Below are positions 42,546-53,137 of a stretch of 64,000 bases of DNA, one piece after another. Each line of letters starts with the position of its first letter. Within the stretch, counting starts at the first letter, position 1. The position numbers and the translations under genes were made by a program. The stretch spans positions 54,569-118,568 of the forward strand of contig NZ_SNZH01000001.1 of the NCBI RefSeq assembly GCF_004363655.1, in the 5' to 3' direction. Origin of the DNA: Tahibacter aquaticus (GTDB lineage: Bacteria; Pseudomonadota; Gammaproteobacteria; Xanthomonadales; Rhodanobacteraceae). The notes beneath the pieces are model-generated. The model searched no databases. It saw only the letters and a list, made by a program, of their open reading frames with translations, and was not told the DNA's origin.

Positions 42546-43840
42546 GCGGCTACCTCGGGCAGGCGGGCGGCGAGCAGCGCATCGATCTGTTCGCGCAAGG
42601 CGTCGTCATCCAGGTCGTCCAGCGCCACGCGGCAGAATGCCAGCGTCAGCAGAGTGCGCGCCTGCGCCTCGCCGACACCGCGGGAGCGCAGATAGAACAG
42701 CGCATTCGCATCGAGCTGGCCTACCGTCGCACCGTGGCTGGCCTGCACTTCATCGGCATGGATTTCCAGCACCGGCTGGGTATCGATTTCCGCATGTGGC
42801 GACAGCAGCAGGTTCTTGTTCGACAATTGTGCAGAAGTACCGTCGGCGCCGGCGCGGATCAGAATGCCGCCGTGGAAAACCGCTCGGCCACGGTCTGCAC
42901 CGAGGCCACGCCAGGTCAGCTCGCAGCGCGTATCGCGCGCGATGTGGTCTATGCCCAGGCGCGTATCCAGATGGCGCCGGCCGTCGGCCAGCAGCACGCC
43001 ATTGCTGCGCAGGCGCGCGCCGTTGCCCTGCAGCGCGATGTTCAGTTCATGCCGCGACAGTGCCGCACCCAGTTCGAGATCGGCACGCTGGTATTCCGCT
43101 GCGCCGGCGAGCACGCCTTCGGTGCGGGTGAACAGCGTCGCCGCCACGTCTTCGCACTGCACGCGCAGATGGCTCAGGCGCGCGCCGGGCTTGAGATGGA
43201 CATGGCAGAGCGAGTTGACCAGGTGCGCCTGCGCGCCGGCGGACAGCTGGTGCTCGACCAGGCGCAGGCTGGCGCCCTCGCCGATGTCCACCAGGTGGCG
43301 CAGATGGACAGCGATATCCGTCGTGGTCGGCGCACCGACCATGACGACGGTGACCGGCTGCTCGCAGCGCGTGCCGGCGGCGACGCGCAGTACCAGTCCG
43401 TCCAGTGCGAAGGCCGCATTGAGGCGCGCGAAGGTGTCGTCGCTGGCGTCGAAGCGCCGTGCGAGGTGAGCCAGATCGCGTGCGTCGGCGCCCAGCAAGG
43501 CCTGCGACAGCGGCAGCAGTTCCACCCCGGCCGGCAAGCCGTCCAGGCGCGAATGCGCGGCAGCGAAGACGCCGTTGACGAAGACCAGGCGCGGCCCCTC
43601 GCCCGCCGGCAACACAGCCGGATCGATCTCGGCCAGCGCCGCCGCCGTGACGAACGGGCGCCGTTCCAGCGCACGCAGCGGCGTATAGCGCCAGCGTTCC
43701 GCACGTGCCGTGGGCAAGCCGTCGGCCAGCGCCGCGGCGAGGTGGGTACGGCGCGATTCGCCCAGCTGCGCTGCCTGCAGCGCAGCTGCGGGCAGCTGTG
43801 CAAAAGCCTGTTCCAGACTGGCCAGCAACGGCACGCTCAT
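42542..43840 (-). CDS. sufD: SufD, FeS assembly scaffold subunit
   Basis: This is the 432-aa SufBC2D complex subunit. It has ERWRYTPLRALE near the N-terminus, a parallel beta-helix core, EIHADEVQASHGATVGQLDANALFYLRSRGV near the C-terminus (the SufD signature with the key His) and LAFCRVALDDL. It overlaps sufC and sufS by 4 nt each (ATGA both times), so the three are tightly coupled. Confidence 0.96.
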   Translation of the reverse strand: MSVPLLASLEQAFAQLPAAALQAAQLGESRRTHLAAALADGLPTARAERWRYTPLRALERRPFVTAAALAEIDPAVLPAGEGPRLVFVNGVFAAAHSRLDGLPAGVELLPLSQALLGADARDLAHLARRFDASDDTFARLNAAFALDGLVLRVAAGTRCEQPVTVVMVGAPTTTDIAVHLRHLVDIGEGASLRLVEHQLSAGAQAHLVNSLCHVHLKPGARLSHLRVQCEDVAATLFTRTEGVLAGAAEYQRADLELGAALSRHELNIALQGNGARLRSNGVLLADGRRHLDTRLGIDHIARDTRCELTWRGLGADRGRAVFHGGILIRAGADGTSAQLSNKNLLLSPHAEIDTQPVLEIHADEVQASHGATVGQLDANALFYLRSRGVGEAQARTLLTLAFCRVALDDLDDDALREQIDALLAARLPEVAA

Positions 43841-44604
43841 ACGCCGCTGCGCTCCGGCAGGCGGCGTTCTTCCAGCCAGGCATAGCCTTGCTGTTCCAGC
43901 TTGTGCGCCAGGCTCTTGTCGCCACTTTCCACAATGCGGCCTTCTGCCAGCACATGGACGTAGTCGGGCACGATGTAGTCGAGCAGGCGCTGGTAGTGCG
44001 TGATCACCACGAACGCGCGCTCGGCGCTGCGCATATGGTTGACGCCTTCGGCGACCATCTTCAGGGCGTCGATGTCCAGGCCCGAATCGGTTTCGTCGAG
44101 TATGGCCAGGCGCGGCTCCAGCAGGGCCATCTGGAAAATCTCGTTGCGCTTCTTCTCGCCGCCGGAAAAGCCCGAATTGACCGCGCGGTGCAGCAGGTCG
44201 TCGGAAATATGCAGCACGCGCAGTTTTTCCCGCACGAGCTTGAGGAACTGCATCGAATCCAGTTCGGCCTCGTTGCGGTATTTGCGCTGCGCATTCAGCG
44301 CCGCCTTGAGGAAATAGGTGTTGTTGACGCCGGGAATCTCCACCGGGTACTGGAAAGCGAGGAACAGGCCTTCGGCGGCACGCTCTTCCGGCTCCAGCTG
44401 CAGCAGATCCTTGTCGCCGAAATCGACCGTACCGGCAGTGATTTCATAGCCTTCGCGCCCGGCCAGCACATTGCCCAGGGTCGACTTGCCCGCGCCGTTC
44501 GGCCCCATGATCGCGTGCACTTCGCCCGGCTTTACCGTCAGGCTCAGGCCTTTGAGGATTTCCTTGCCCGCGACGCGGACGTGGAGGTTTTCGATTTTGA
44601 GCAT
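43837..44604 (-). CDS. sufC: SufC, FeS assembly ATPase
   Basis: This 255-aa ABC-type ATPase has the Walker A motif GPNGAGKSTLGNVLAG, the signature SGGEKKRNEIFQ and the Walker B motif LAILDETDSGLDIDALK. The ATG at 44604 is the start of the family (MLKIENLHVRVAGKEILKGL). It drives conformational change of SufB-SufD. It is separated from sufB by an extra gene, which is unusual. Confidence 0.97.
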   Translation of the reverse strand: MLKIENLHVRVAGKEILKGLSLTVKPGEVHAIMGPNGAGKSTLGNVLAGREGYEITAGTVDFGDKDLLQLEPEERAAEGLFLAFQYPVEIPGVNNTYFLKAALNAQRKYRNEAELDSMQFLKLVREKLRVLHISDDLLHRAVNSGFSGGEKKRNEIFQMALLEPRLAILDETDSGLDIDALKMVAEGVNHMRSAERAFVVITHYQRLLDYIVPDYVHVLAEGRIVESGDKSLAHKLEQQGYAWLEERRLPERSGV

Positions 44605-44658
44605 GTTAGTGTGGTATCTGCAATTCGATAGCGGAATTCGACGAAAAAGCCCGGCTGT

Positions 44659-45453
44659 TCATGCCGGACGCAATAGCGGTTCGAGTGCGGCAGGATTGGT
44701 GCGCTTGCCCAGAGCAAATCCCAGTTGGCGGAGCTCGCTCAGCACCATCGCCAACTCCGCCGGCTGCGGTCGCAACGGCACCAGCGCCTGAGCCAGCTTC
44801 GGATAGAAATGGCGACGCAGGAACCGGTTCTTGGCCAGATGCCCCTGCACCAGCACGGCAACGAAGGAAGCTAGACCAATGGCGGCGAGAAACATAGGCA
44901 TCAATTCCTTGGCATCGCCGACCAGGAACAGGTCGAACAGCCAGAAAGCGCCGATAGGTACGGCGATGGCGGCCGCGATGGTCAACAGCAGCGGCAGATC
45001 GATATGGGTAGATTCGAAAGCCCGTTCGACAGCAGGCGCGAGGATCAGGAAAGGTTCCTTGATCAGGTGCTTGCGAGTAGCCGTGTCGATCACAGCATTG
45101 CCACGCCTGAGATCCTGTTCCAATTCGAGACGGCGCGCATAGCGCTCGGCCAATTCGGGATTAGTTGCGCGAATCAAATGACTGATCTGGTTCGATTCTG
45201 GCACCCGCTCCAGCGGATAGTCCTTGGCGATGTTGCTGTAGGCTTCGTGTTCGGCACCGAGCACGGTCTTACAGGTCAGGCAGAAACGTTCGAATCCAGC
45301 CAATTTGCCACCGCCGACGGAAACTCCATAGACATGACCGGCCATGCCGATACGACTCAGGCGAAAAGCCCGCGGACTACGGCACAGAGGGCAAAAATCG
45401 GCCACATAGCCGAGCCTCTTCTGTACACGCTTGGTACCCCAGAAAATGAACAA
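44659..45453 (-). CDS. Zinc-ribbon two-TM protein inserted in the SUF operon
   Basis: I do not recognise this 264-aa protein. It has two CxxC pairs (C21/C24 in CPLC and C58/C61 in CLTC) that suggest a zinc ribbon, a charged middle part (LELEQDLRRGNAVIDTATRKHLIKEP) and two TM helices (about 153-177 and 184-204) with a basic cytosolic tail. The start is TTG at 45453, with GGGGGGA just upstream; no ATG fits. It lies 63 nt after sufB and 54 nt before sufC on the same strand, breaking the normally adjacent sufBC pair. It may bind metal or tether the SUF complex to the membrane, or be an unrelated passenger. Confidence 0.8.
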   Translation of the reverse strand: MFIFWGTKRVQKRLGYVADFCPLCRSPRAFRLSRIGMAGHVYGVSVGGGKLAGFERFCLTCKTVLGAEHEAYSNIAKDYPLERVPESNQISHLIRATNPELAERYARRLELEQDLRRGNAVIDTATRKHLIKEPFLILAPAVERAFESTHIDLPLLLTIAAAIAVPIGAFWLFDLFLVGDAKELMPMFLAAIGLASFVAVLVQGHLAKNRFLRRHFYPKLAQALVPLRPQPAELAMVLSELRQLGFALGKRTNPAALEPLLRPA

Positions 45454-45516
45454 GATATTCCCCCCGGTTGTTCGATTCGGACGAACGCAACGCAGGACAG
45501 CCGGAAAAGGCCCCGG

Positions 45517-46956
<1,440 letters not shown>

Positions 46957-46975
46957 TAGGCTGCCTAGTAGTTCT

Positions 46976-47425
46976 TCATGCCAGGGCGACGCGCAACGGC
47001 GTCGGCACAGGGCGCTTGGGCCCTGGCGGTTTCATCATATCGGCGAGGCTGACACTGGCCAGCGCGTCGGCAATGGCCTGGTTGATGCGTTGCCAGTTGC
47101 CGCGCACGCCACAATGGTGTTCGTGGCCGCAAAGGCCGCTGGTCACGCTGCATTCGGTCATGCCGATCGGCCCTTCCATCGCCACCACGATCTCGGCCAC
47201 CGAGATGGATTCCGGAGCACGGCCAATGCGGTAGCCGCCGTTAACGCCGCGGAACGACTCGACCAGGCCGGCATGTCCGAGTTGCTTGAGCAGCTTGGAC
47301 ACCGTGGGGATTTCCAGCCTGGCCCGCTCAGCCAGTACCTGGGCGCTGAGCACGTCGTTGCCGGCCTCGGCAAGGACAGTCATCACCACGGTGGCATAGT
47401 CGGTAAGCTTGCTGACGCGAAGCAT
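46976..47425 (-). CDS. Rrf2-family SUF regulator
   Basis: This 149-aa regulator begins [19 protein letters not shown], typical of the Gram-negative SUF-type Rrf2 proteins. A winged helix runs to about residue 70 ([28 protein letters not shown]). Cluster ligands C92, C99 and C105 lie in the [14 protein letters not shown] segment. It is expected to bind a [2Fe-2S] cluster and repress the operon when clusters are abundant. The ATG at 47425 is chosen over a longer frame because family proteins start there. Confidence 0.93.
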   Translation of the reverse strand: MLRVSKLTDYATVVMTVLAEAGNDVLSAQVLAERARLEIPTVSKLLKQLGHAGLVESFRGVNGGYRIGRAPESISVAEIVVAMEGPIGMTECSVTSGLCGHEHHCGVRGNWQRINQAIADALASVSLADMMKPPGPKRPVPTPLRVALA

Positions 47426-47445
47426 GAAGGGGGCCGGAGGGAAAG

Positions 47446-47462
47446 CGTACCGAAATGGTACG
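47446..47462. promoter_or_regulatory. Palindrome before the SUF regulator, putative operator
   Basis: CGTACC (47446-47451) and GGTACG (47457-47462) form a perfect dyad with a 5-nt spacer, 21 nt before the regulator ATG. Its place fits autoregulation by the Rrf2 protein. It does not match the IscR type 1 consensus well. Confidence 0.6.
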
Positions 47463-47552
47463 GTTTTGCGGCCAGGCGGGTCAATTCGCCCTGTGCGGCA
47501 TAGGCAGGCCACGGCCAAGACGCAAGCCTGGCGCCATTGCCGGCAACGGAAA

Positions 47553-47576
47553 ACGCCGGGCCTGGCGGCCGGGCGT
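47553..47576 (-). terminator. Hairpin after the secreted propeller gene
   Basis: ACGCCGGGCC (47553-47562) and GGCCGGGCGT (47567-47576) pair with one mismatch around TGGC. On the minus strand TTTTCC follows. It lies 58 nt past the stop at 47635. Confidence 0.7.
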
Positions 47577-47634
47577 CTAAGTTATCAATCGACTGCGCGA
47601 ATGGCCCGGCCCGGCAGCACCAGGCCGACCGCGC

Positions 47635-49020
47635 TCAAGGCGAGCCGCCGTCCGGCAATTGCTGCTGAAACGGCCGATAGGTGAACCAGGTCAGGAAAAC
47701 CAGACCATTGCCGTCGGTATCCAGCACGAAGCCTTCGCCGTCACGGCTGGGCCCGCCATACCAGGCGCCTTGCAGCCAGCTGCTGTCCGGCGTGCCGGCG
47801 ATGCCGGTGCGCTGGCAGGCAGCGACTTGCGGGTTGCTCAGATTGCGCTGGATGCGGTAGCCGCCGCTGCCGAAATTGCCGGAATCCTCACCCGTCGAGG
47901 TCCAGCGCATTTCCGCTTCGGTGCAACTGAGGAAGTTCAGCGAAATCGAGCCCCAGCGCGGCTTGGTCACAAAGCTGGGATCGAAATCCTCGCCGAAACT
48001 GCCACCGACTGCGGTATGCGCCTCCATGTCCACTGTTGTGCCGGACAGGCGGCCCAGCGCAGTCACCCAGTACTGCGAGCCGAGCACGCGGGCATTGGGC
48101 TGCGGGTCCGGGTCCAGCCCCGACAGCACGACGGCGATATAGGTCGGGCCGGACAGGCCGCCAGCCCCTACCCGAATGAACAGCGACTTCTCCTCGCCGG
48201 TTTCCGCATCGATCTTGAGCACGCCCGACCCCATGCTGCCGCTGCCGGCGACCAGCAAGGTGGTGGGGTCGAACCAGGCAATGCCCGTCGGCGTGTTGAT
48301 GCTGGTGCTGATCACCTTGTCCAGGGTGCCGCTGGGATAGTTGTAGCGCAGGATCTGGTTGGACCGCTCGCCCGTCACATACAGCTTGGTCGCGTCCAGC
48401 GACAGCAGCAGGCCGCGGGTGGCGCGCAGGCCGTCGGCACGCGGCGCGACCAGTTGCCGGTAGCTGCGCGTGGCCAGATTGAAACCCACGACATTGTTGC
48501 TGTCGTAGCCGGGAATCAGCAGTTCGCCCTGCGGTGCGTAGATCAGGCCGTTGTCCGGCCCCTTGAGCAGGCTGAGCCCGGCCAGCGGCATGTTTTCGCT
48601 GGCGCCTGTGGCGATGCTGTAGCGGCGCAGCGCACTGGTCGAATAGCTGCCCAGATACACGTCTCCGTCGTTCGTAAAGGCCAGGCCGGTCACGCCGAAC
48701 GGCGCGCCGACGCTGGCGAAGGTGTCGGAAAACGCCAGCGTCTTCAGGTCGTAGCGCAGTATCGTGCCGGCGCCCTCGCTGACCACCCACAGCTTGCCGT
48801 CCGGCCCGGCCTTGACGGCCTGGGCGCCCTGGATACGGCCGCTGTCGTCCAGATTGCGCAGGAATTGCCCGGTGCAGGCATCATAGACATGCACATTGCT
48901 GTAATAGCCACTGACCAGGACACGGACGCCCTTGCAGTCCTGTGCCTGTGCGCACGAAAGGAAGAGAAACAGTGAAATCAGGACCGCCCAACGCCCCAGC
49001 CCATTGCCTGTGTTGCTCAT
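47635..49020 (-). CDS. Secreted NHL/SMP-30-like beta-propeller protein
   Basis: This 461-aa exported protein has a signal peptide of residues 1-27 (LFLFLSCAQAQ), so the ATG at 49020 is preferred to the longer frame. Propeller-like blades follow (AVKAGPDGKLWVVSEGAGTILRYD, GLAFTNDGDVYLGSYSTSALRRY, LLSLDATKLYVTGERSNQILRY). The C-terminal 100 residues hold Cys pairs and end in WYGGPSRDGEGFVLD...LVFLTWFTY, a tail I associate with secreted proteins of Xanthomonadales. No catalytic residues are evident. It is divergent from the CadC-like gene. Confidence 0.75.
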   Translation of the reverse strand: MSNTGNGLGRWAVLISLFLFLSCAQAQDCKGVRVLVSGYYSNVHVYDACTGQFLRNLDDSGRIQGAQAVKAGPDGKLWVVSEGAGTILRYDLKTLAFSDTFASVGAPFGVTGLAFTNDGDVYLGSYSTSALRRYSIATGASENMPLAGLSLLKGPDNGLIYAPQGELLIPGYDSNNVVGFNLATRSYRQLVAPRADGLRATRGLLLSLDATKLYVTGERSNQILRYNYPSGTLDKVISTSINTPTGIAWFDPTTLLVAGSGSMGSGVLKIDAETGEEKSLFIRVGAGGLSGPTYIAVVLSGLDPDPQPNARVLGSQYWVTALGRLSGTTVDMEAHTAVGGSFGEDFDPSFVTKPRWGSISLNFLSCTEAEMRWTSTGEDSGNFGSGGYRIQRNLSNPQVAACQRTGIAGTPDSSWLQGAWYGGPSRDGEGFVLDTDGNGLVFLTWFTYRPFQQQLPDGGSP

Positions 49021-49141
49021 ATCGATGCTCCTCGCACTACGGTGAGGCTGCAGCGTGGCGACGGGCGCGCGGCGGCGTCCTGCGCAACACCTTCGCCAGC
49101 TGTGCGCAAAACCGCGGCCCTTTGCAATCAGTCGCTTACGC

Positions 49142-51403
49142 ATGATTGGCGGCGCAAACTCCACTCCCGACGCCGTGCCCCTGCGCTTCCGCCTGGGCGA
49201 ATGGCTGGTCGATGCGCCCAATCACGAACTCATCGCCGCTGCCGGCCGCGTACGCCTGCAGCCACGACAGATGCAATTGCTGCTGCGCCTGGCGCGCGAA
49301 GCGGGCCAGGTGGTACGCCGCGAACAACTGCTGGAAGACGTCTGGGAAGGCCGCTACGTCAATGACGAAGCCCTGTCCCGCGCCATGGCCGAGCTGCGCC
49401 AGCTGCTGGCCGACGACCCGCGCTCGCCGCGCTATATCGAGACCGTGCCCAAGCTGGGCTACCGGCTGATTACCCTGCCGCAGAGCGATGCCGCGCCCGC
49501 AGTTTCCGCAACATCGCCGATATCCGCCAAGGCAGCCGGCAGCGACCCGGGGCTGGACGCGAGCGGTCTGCCGCGTACCGATCCGCGCCTGCAGCGGCGC
49601 ACTTTCACCACCAGCCTGATCGTCGGCGGCGTCGTTGTCGCCCTGGTCGCCTTGCTCGCGCTGACCCTGCCGCAGCCGCCCGGCGCCGATCACGCCGCCG
49701 CCGACCTGCGCGGCCGCGTCGATCGCGCCCGGCCGTTCGCGCTGGAACCCGGCTTCGACCAGAGTGCACGCTTTTCCCGCGACGGCCACTGGATAGCCTG
49801 GTCGGCGTCCGATCCGGAACTGGGCCGTGCGCATATCTGGATCGGCTCGCGCGACAGCCAGACCCGGCGCGTCCTCAGCGAAGGCACCGCCTGGGACATG
49901 TCGCCCGTATTCGTCGACGGCGACAGCAGCGTGATCTTCCTGCGCTACACCGCCAACAGCTGCGAGCTGCGCGAACAGAAAGTCATCGCCAGCCAGTCGC
50001 GCCTGATCGGCAGCTGCGCGCCGCCGCCGACGACCAGCCGCATCGATGTGTCGCCCGACGGACGCCAGGTCGTGTTCGCCCAGAGCGTCGGCCCCGGCCG
50101 TACCGGCCTGGCCCTGCTGGAACGTGCCAGCGGCAAGGTCAGCACATTGACCGATCCCGGCGATCTGGCCCTGACCGACCAGAACCCGCGTTTTTCCAGC
50201 GACGGCAGCCAGTTGGTCTTCACGCGCGGCCAGCACAGCCAGCAGCGTCTGTGGCTGTTGCCGCTGTCGGCGCCGGCACGGGCGCGCATGCTGGTCGACG
50301 CAAGCGGCCTGCTGTACGGGGCTGCCTGGCTGCCCGGCGATACCGCCGTGATACTGGCCGGCGACCTGTTCGGCTATCGCGCGCTGTACCGGGCCGACTC
50401 AGCCACCGGCGCACTGGAATTCCTCGGCGCGCGCGGCGCGCGCTATCCCGATGTCGCCGGTGACGGCGCACTGCTTTACGAAGTGGCCGACTACCAGGCC
50501 AATCTCTGGCGCGCCGACCTGCGCGATCCACACGCCGCGCCGCAGCCGATCACCCAGTCGCAGCGCTACAACAACCAGCCATTCTTTGCGCCGGATGCGA
50601 GCCGGCTGGCTTTTGCCTCCAACCGCGACGGCCTGGAAGCGCTGTACCTGGCCCAGCCGGACGGCAGCGGCGTGCAGCGGCTGGCGCTGGACCCGGGCCA
50701 GCGCTGGGTGCGGCCAAGCTGGCATCCGAACGGCGACCGCCTGCTGGTCACGGCGATCCTCAATCGCAGCAACGGCACCGAATGCCTGCCCTATGCCTGC
50801 AGCAGCGAGCATAGCGCCATGTTCCTGTACGACCTGGCCGCGCACCGGGCCGAGCCGGTGCCAGGACTGGGCACTGATGCGCGTTACGGCCAGTACAGCA
50901 GCGACGGCAGCGCGATCTACTTCCTGCGCCGCGGCAACGAGCGCGACCAGCTCTGGCGCGCCGCCGCCGACGGCAGCGGTGCGCGCCTGGTCCTCGACGC
51001 CAATGTGGAAAACTTCACCCTCGACGAGCAGCACCTCGTCGTCGACGTGGCCACCGAAGCCGGCCTGCGCCTGTGCAACCTGGACGGCAAGAGCTGCCGC
51101 GTCATCCTGGACAAGGCCGAACTCTCCGGCGCCATGCCCGACAACACCTACGCGGTACTGCGCAACGGTGCACTGCTGTTTGTCGCCCGCGACAGCGACG
51201 GCAAGCGCCATCTGCAGCGCTACGACATCGCCAGCGGCCGCATCGTCGAACTGCTCGCCGATGCACCCACTACCTTCGCGCCAGCAGTAGACCTCAGCCC
51301 CGACGGACGCTGGCTGGTGTATGCGCGCAACGACCGCGTCGTGATCGACCTGTATCTGGGCGAGACGCGCGCGCCCGCCGGCCCCGCAGCTGCAACGCAC
51401 TGA
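49142..51403 (+). CDS. CadC-like membrane transcription regulator with PD40 propeller
   Basis: This 753-aa one-component sensor has an OmpR-type winged helix (about 12-112; LRLAREAGQVVRREQLLEDVWEG, AELRQLLADDPRSPRYIETVPKLGYRL). A Ser/Pro-rich linker is followed by one TM helix (156-177) and a periplasmic WD40/PD40 (TolB-like) propeller with repeated SPDGRQVVFA, SSDGSQLVFTRG and APDASRLAFASNRDG blades. The signal is unknown. The gene is 13 nt before amgK, so it may sense cell-wall turnover products or simply be co-transcribed with their recycling genes. The ATG at 49142 is selected because the DNA-binding domain starts soon after it. Confidence 0.9.
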   Translation: MIGGANSTPDAVPLRFRLGEWLVDAPNHELIAAAGRVRLQPRQMQLLLRLAREAGQVVRREQLLEDVWEGRYVNDEALSRAMAELRQLLADDPRSPRYIETVPKLGYRLITLPQSDAAPAVSATSPISAKAAGSDPGLDASGLPRTDPRLQRRTFTTSLIVGGVVVALVALLALTLPQPPGADHAAADLRGRVDRARPFALEPGFDQSARFSRDGHWIAWSASDPELGRAHIWIGSRDSQTRRVLSEGTAWDMSPVFVDGDSSVIFLRYTANSCELREQKVIASQSRLIGSCAPPPTTSRIDVSPDGRQVVFAQSVGPGRTGLALLERASGKVSTLTDPGDLALTDQNPRFSSDGSQLVFTRGQHSQQRLWLLPLSAPARARMLVDASGLLYGAAWLPGDTAVILAGDLFGYRALYRADSATGALEFLGARGARYPDVAGDGALLYEVADYQANLWRADLRDPHAAPQPITQSQRYNNQPFFAPDASRLAFASNRDGLEALYLAQPDGSGVQRLALDPGQRWVRPSWHPNGDRLLVTAILNRSNGTECLPYACSSEHSAMFLYDLAAHRAEPVPGLGTDARYGQYSSDGSAIYFLRRGNERDQLWRAAADGSGARLVLDANVENFTLDEQHLVVDVATEAGLRLCNLDGKSCRVILDKAELSGAMPDNTYAVLRNGALLFVARDSDGKRHLQRYDIASGRIVELLADAPTTFAPAVDLSPDGRWLVYARNDRVVIDLYLGETRAPAGPAAATH

Positions 51404-51416
51404 ACACGACAGCCCC

Positions 51417-52424
51417 ATGAATTCCCGACTCGAAGCCTTGCGCGCGTTCGCCGCCGCCCATGCGGCCGACCCGGCCAGCCTGCGGCCTGCCTCCAACGAT
51501 GCGAGTTTCCGCAGCTACTGGCGCGTGCAGCGCGGCAGCGAAAGCCTGATCGTGATGGACTCGCCAACCGACAAGGAACCCTTACAGCCCTGGCTGGACA
51601 TGGGCCAGCGCCTGGCGGGTGCCGGCCTGCATGTGCCGCGCGTCCAGGCCGCCGATCTGGAACAAGGCCTGCTGCTGATCGAAGACCTGGGTACGCGCCC
51701 CCTGCTGGCCGAACTGAATGCGCACAGCGTCGATGCGCTGTATGCCGATGCGCTGGCAGCGCTGCTGCAGATGCAGACGCGCGTGCGCGGTGACGACATC
51801 GAAGCCTATTCCGCCGCGCGATTTACTCTGGAGCTGGAATACCTGCCCGAGTGGCTGCTGCAGCGTCATCTCGGTCAAACGCTGGACTGCACCGGCTGGG
51901 ACGTGCTGGAACTCGCCTTCCGCCGCATCCTCGATGTGCTGGCCGAACAGCCCCAGGTGTTCGTGCACCGCGACTTCCACAGCCGCAACCTGATGATCAC
52001 GACGCGGCATTCGCCCGGCATCATCGATTTCCAGGGCGCGCTGTACGGCCCGCTCACCTACGACCTGGCCTCGCTGCTGCGCGACTGCTACATCGCCTGG
52101 CCGCCGGCGCAGGTCGACGGCTGGCGCGAAGACTATCGCCAGCGCGTGGTCGCCGCCGGGCTCACCACGGCCGATGCGGCACAGTTCCGCCGCTGGTTCG
52201 ACTACACCGGCCTGCAGCGGCACATCAAGGTGCTGGGGCTGTTCTGCCGCCTGTGCTATCGCGACAGCAAGCCGCAGTACCTCGACGATCTGCCGCTGGT
52301 ATTGCACTACGTACTTGAAGTGTCGGCGGCGTATGCAGAGCTGGCCGACTTCGCCGCCCTGCTCCGCCGCGCAACCGCCGGCATCGACCTGCGCCAGCAG
52401 CGCGCGGCCGGGCTGTCCGCATGA
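51417..52424 (+). CDS. amgK: N-acetylmuramate/N-acetylglucosamine kinase
   Basis: This 335-aa APH-fold kinase phosphorylates the anomeric hydroxyl of MurNAc. It has the start [25 protein letters not shown], the Brenner motif [11 protein letters not shown] and the metal Asp in [20 protein letters not shown], a set characteristic of AmgK. Overlap with murU by 4 nt confirms the pair. AmgK-MurU recycles muramic acid directly to UDP-MurNAc and so bypasses MurA; in pseudomonads this gives intrinsic fosfomycin tolerance. Confidence 0.94.
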   Translation: MNSRLEALRAFAAAHAADPASLRPASNDASFRSYWRVQRGSESLIVMDSPTDKEPLQPWLDMGQRLAGAGLHVPRVQAADLEQGLLLIEDLGTRPLLAELNAHSVDALYADALAALLQMQTRVRGDDIEAYSAARFTLELEYLPEWLLQRHLGQTLDCTGWDVLELAFRRILDVLAEQPQVFVHRDFHSRNLMITTRHSPGIIDFQGALYGPLTYDLASLLRDCYIAWPPAQVDGWREDYRQRVVAAGLTTADAAQFRRWFDYTGLQRHIKVLGLFCRLCYRDSKPQYLDDLPLVLHYVLEVSAAYAELADFAALLRRATAGIDLRQQRAAGLSA

Positions 52425-53137
52425 AGGCGCTGATTTTCGCCGCCGGCAAGGGCGAGCGCATGCGCCCACTGACCGAACACACGCCCAAGCCGCTGCTGTA
52501 CGCCGGCGGCAAGCGCCTGATCGAACGCCATCTGGAACGGCTGGCCGCCCTGGGCGTGAACAACGTGGTGATCAATACCTCGTGGCTGGCCGCGCAGTTT
52601 CCGGCCGCCCTGGGCGACGGCACCCGCTGGGGCCTGCGCCTGCACTACAGCGAAGAAGGCGCCGAACCGCTGGAAACCGGCGGCGGCATGTACCGCGCGC
52701 TGGCGCTGCTTGGCGAGGACACGCCGTTCCTCGCCGTCAACGGCGATATTTTTTGCGATATGGATCTGTCGCAATTGCACCTGGATGCGAACGACCTGGC
52801 TACGCTGGTGCTGGTCGACAATCCCGATCACCACCTACGCGGCGATTTCCACTTTGCCGCCGGACGCCTGCACAGCGAAAGCAGCAGCGCGACGCAAAGC
52901 CTGACCTTCGCCGGCATCGGCCTGTACCGCCCGGCCCTGCTCGACGGCTGGCGCGAAACCATCGGCGACAGCGCCGGCGCGCAGGCGCAGCCGCCACGCT
53001 TCAAGCTGGCGCCGCTGCTGTACAAGGCGATCGCCCAGGGCCGCGTCGCCGGTCTGCACCATCGTGGCAGCTGGATCGACGTGGGCACACCGCAACGCCT
53101 GGCTGAACTCGATACGACGCTGAAAGCCGGCACATGA
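52421..53137 (+). CDS. murU: N-acetylmuramate alpha-1-phosphate uridylyltransferase
   Basis: This 238-aa nucleotidyltransferase has [12 protein letters not shown] at the N-terminus, [16 protein letters not shown], the metal Asp in [11 protein letters not shown] and [14 protein letters not shown] near the end. It makes UDP-MurNAc from MurNAc-1-phosphate. The length and ETGGG motif fit MurU better than glucose-1-phosphate enzymes. Coupled to amgK by ATGA overlap and to the M1 peptidase by another 4-nt overlap. Confidence 0.95.
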   Translation: MKALIFAAGKGERMRPLTEHTPKPLLYAGGKRLIERHLERLAALGVNNVVINTSWLAAQFPAALGDGTRWGLRLHYSEEGAEPLETGGGMYRALALLGEDTPFLAVNGDIFCDMDLSQLHLDANDLATLVLVDNPDHHLRGDFHFAAGRLHSESSSATQSLTFAGIGLYRPALLDGWRETIGDSAGAQAQPPRFKLAPLLYKAIAQGRVAGLHHRGSWIDVGTPQRLAELDTTLKAGT

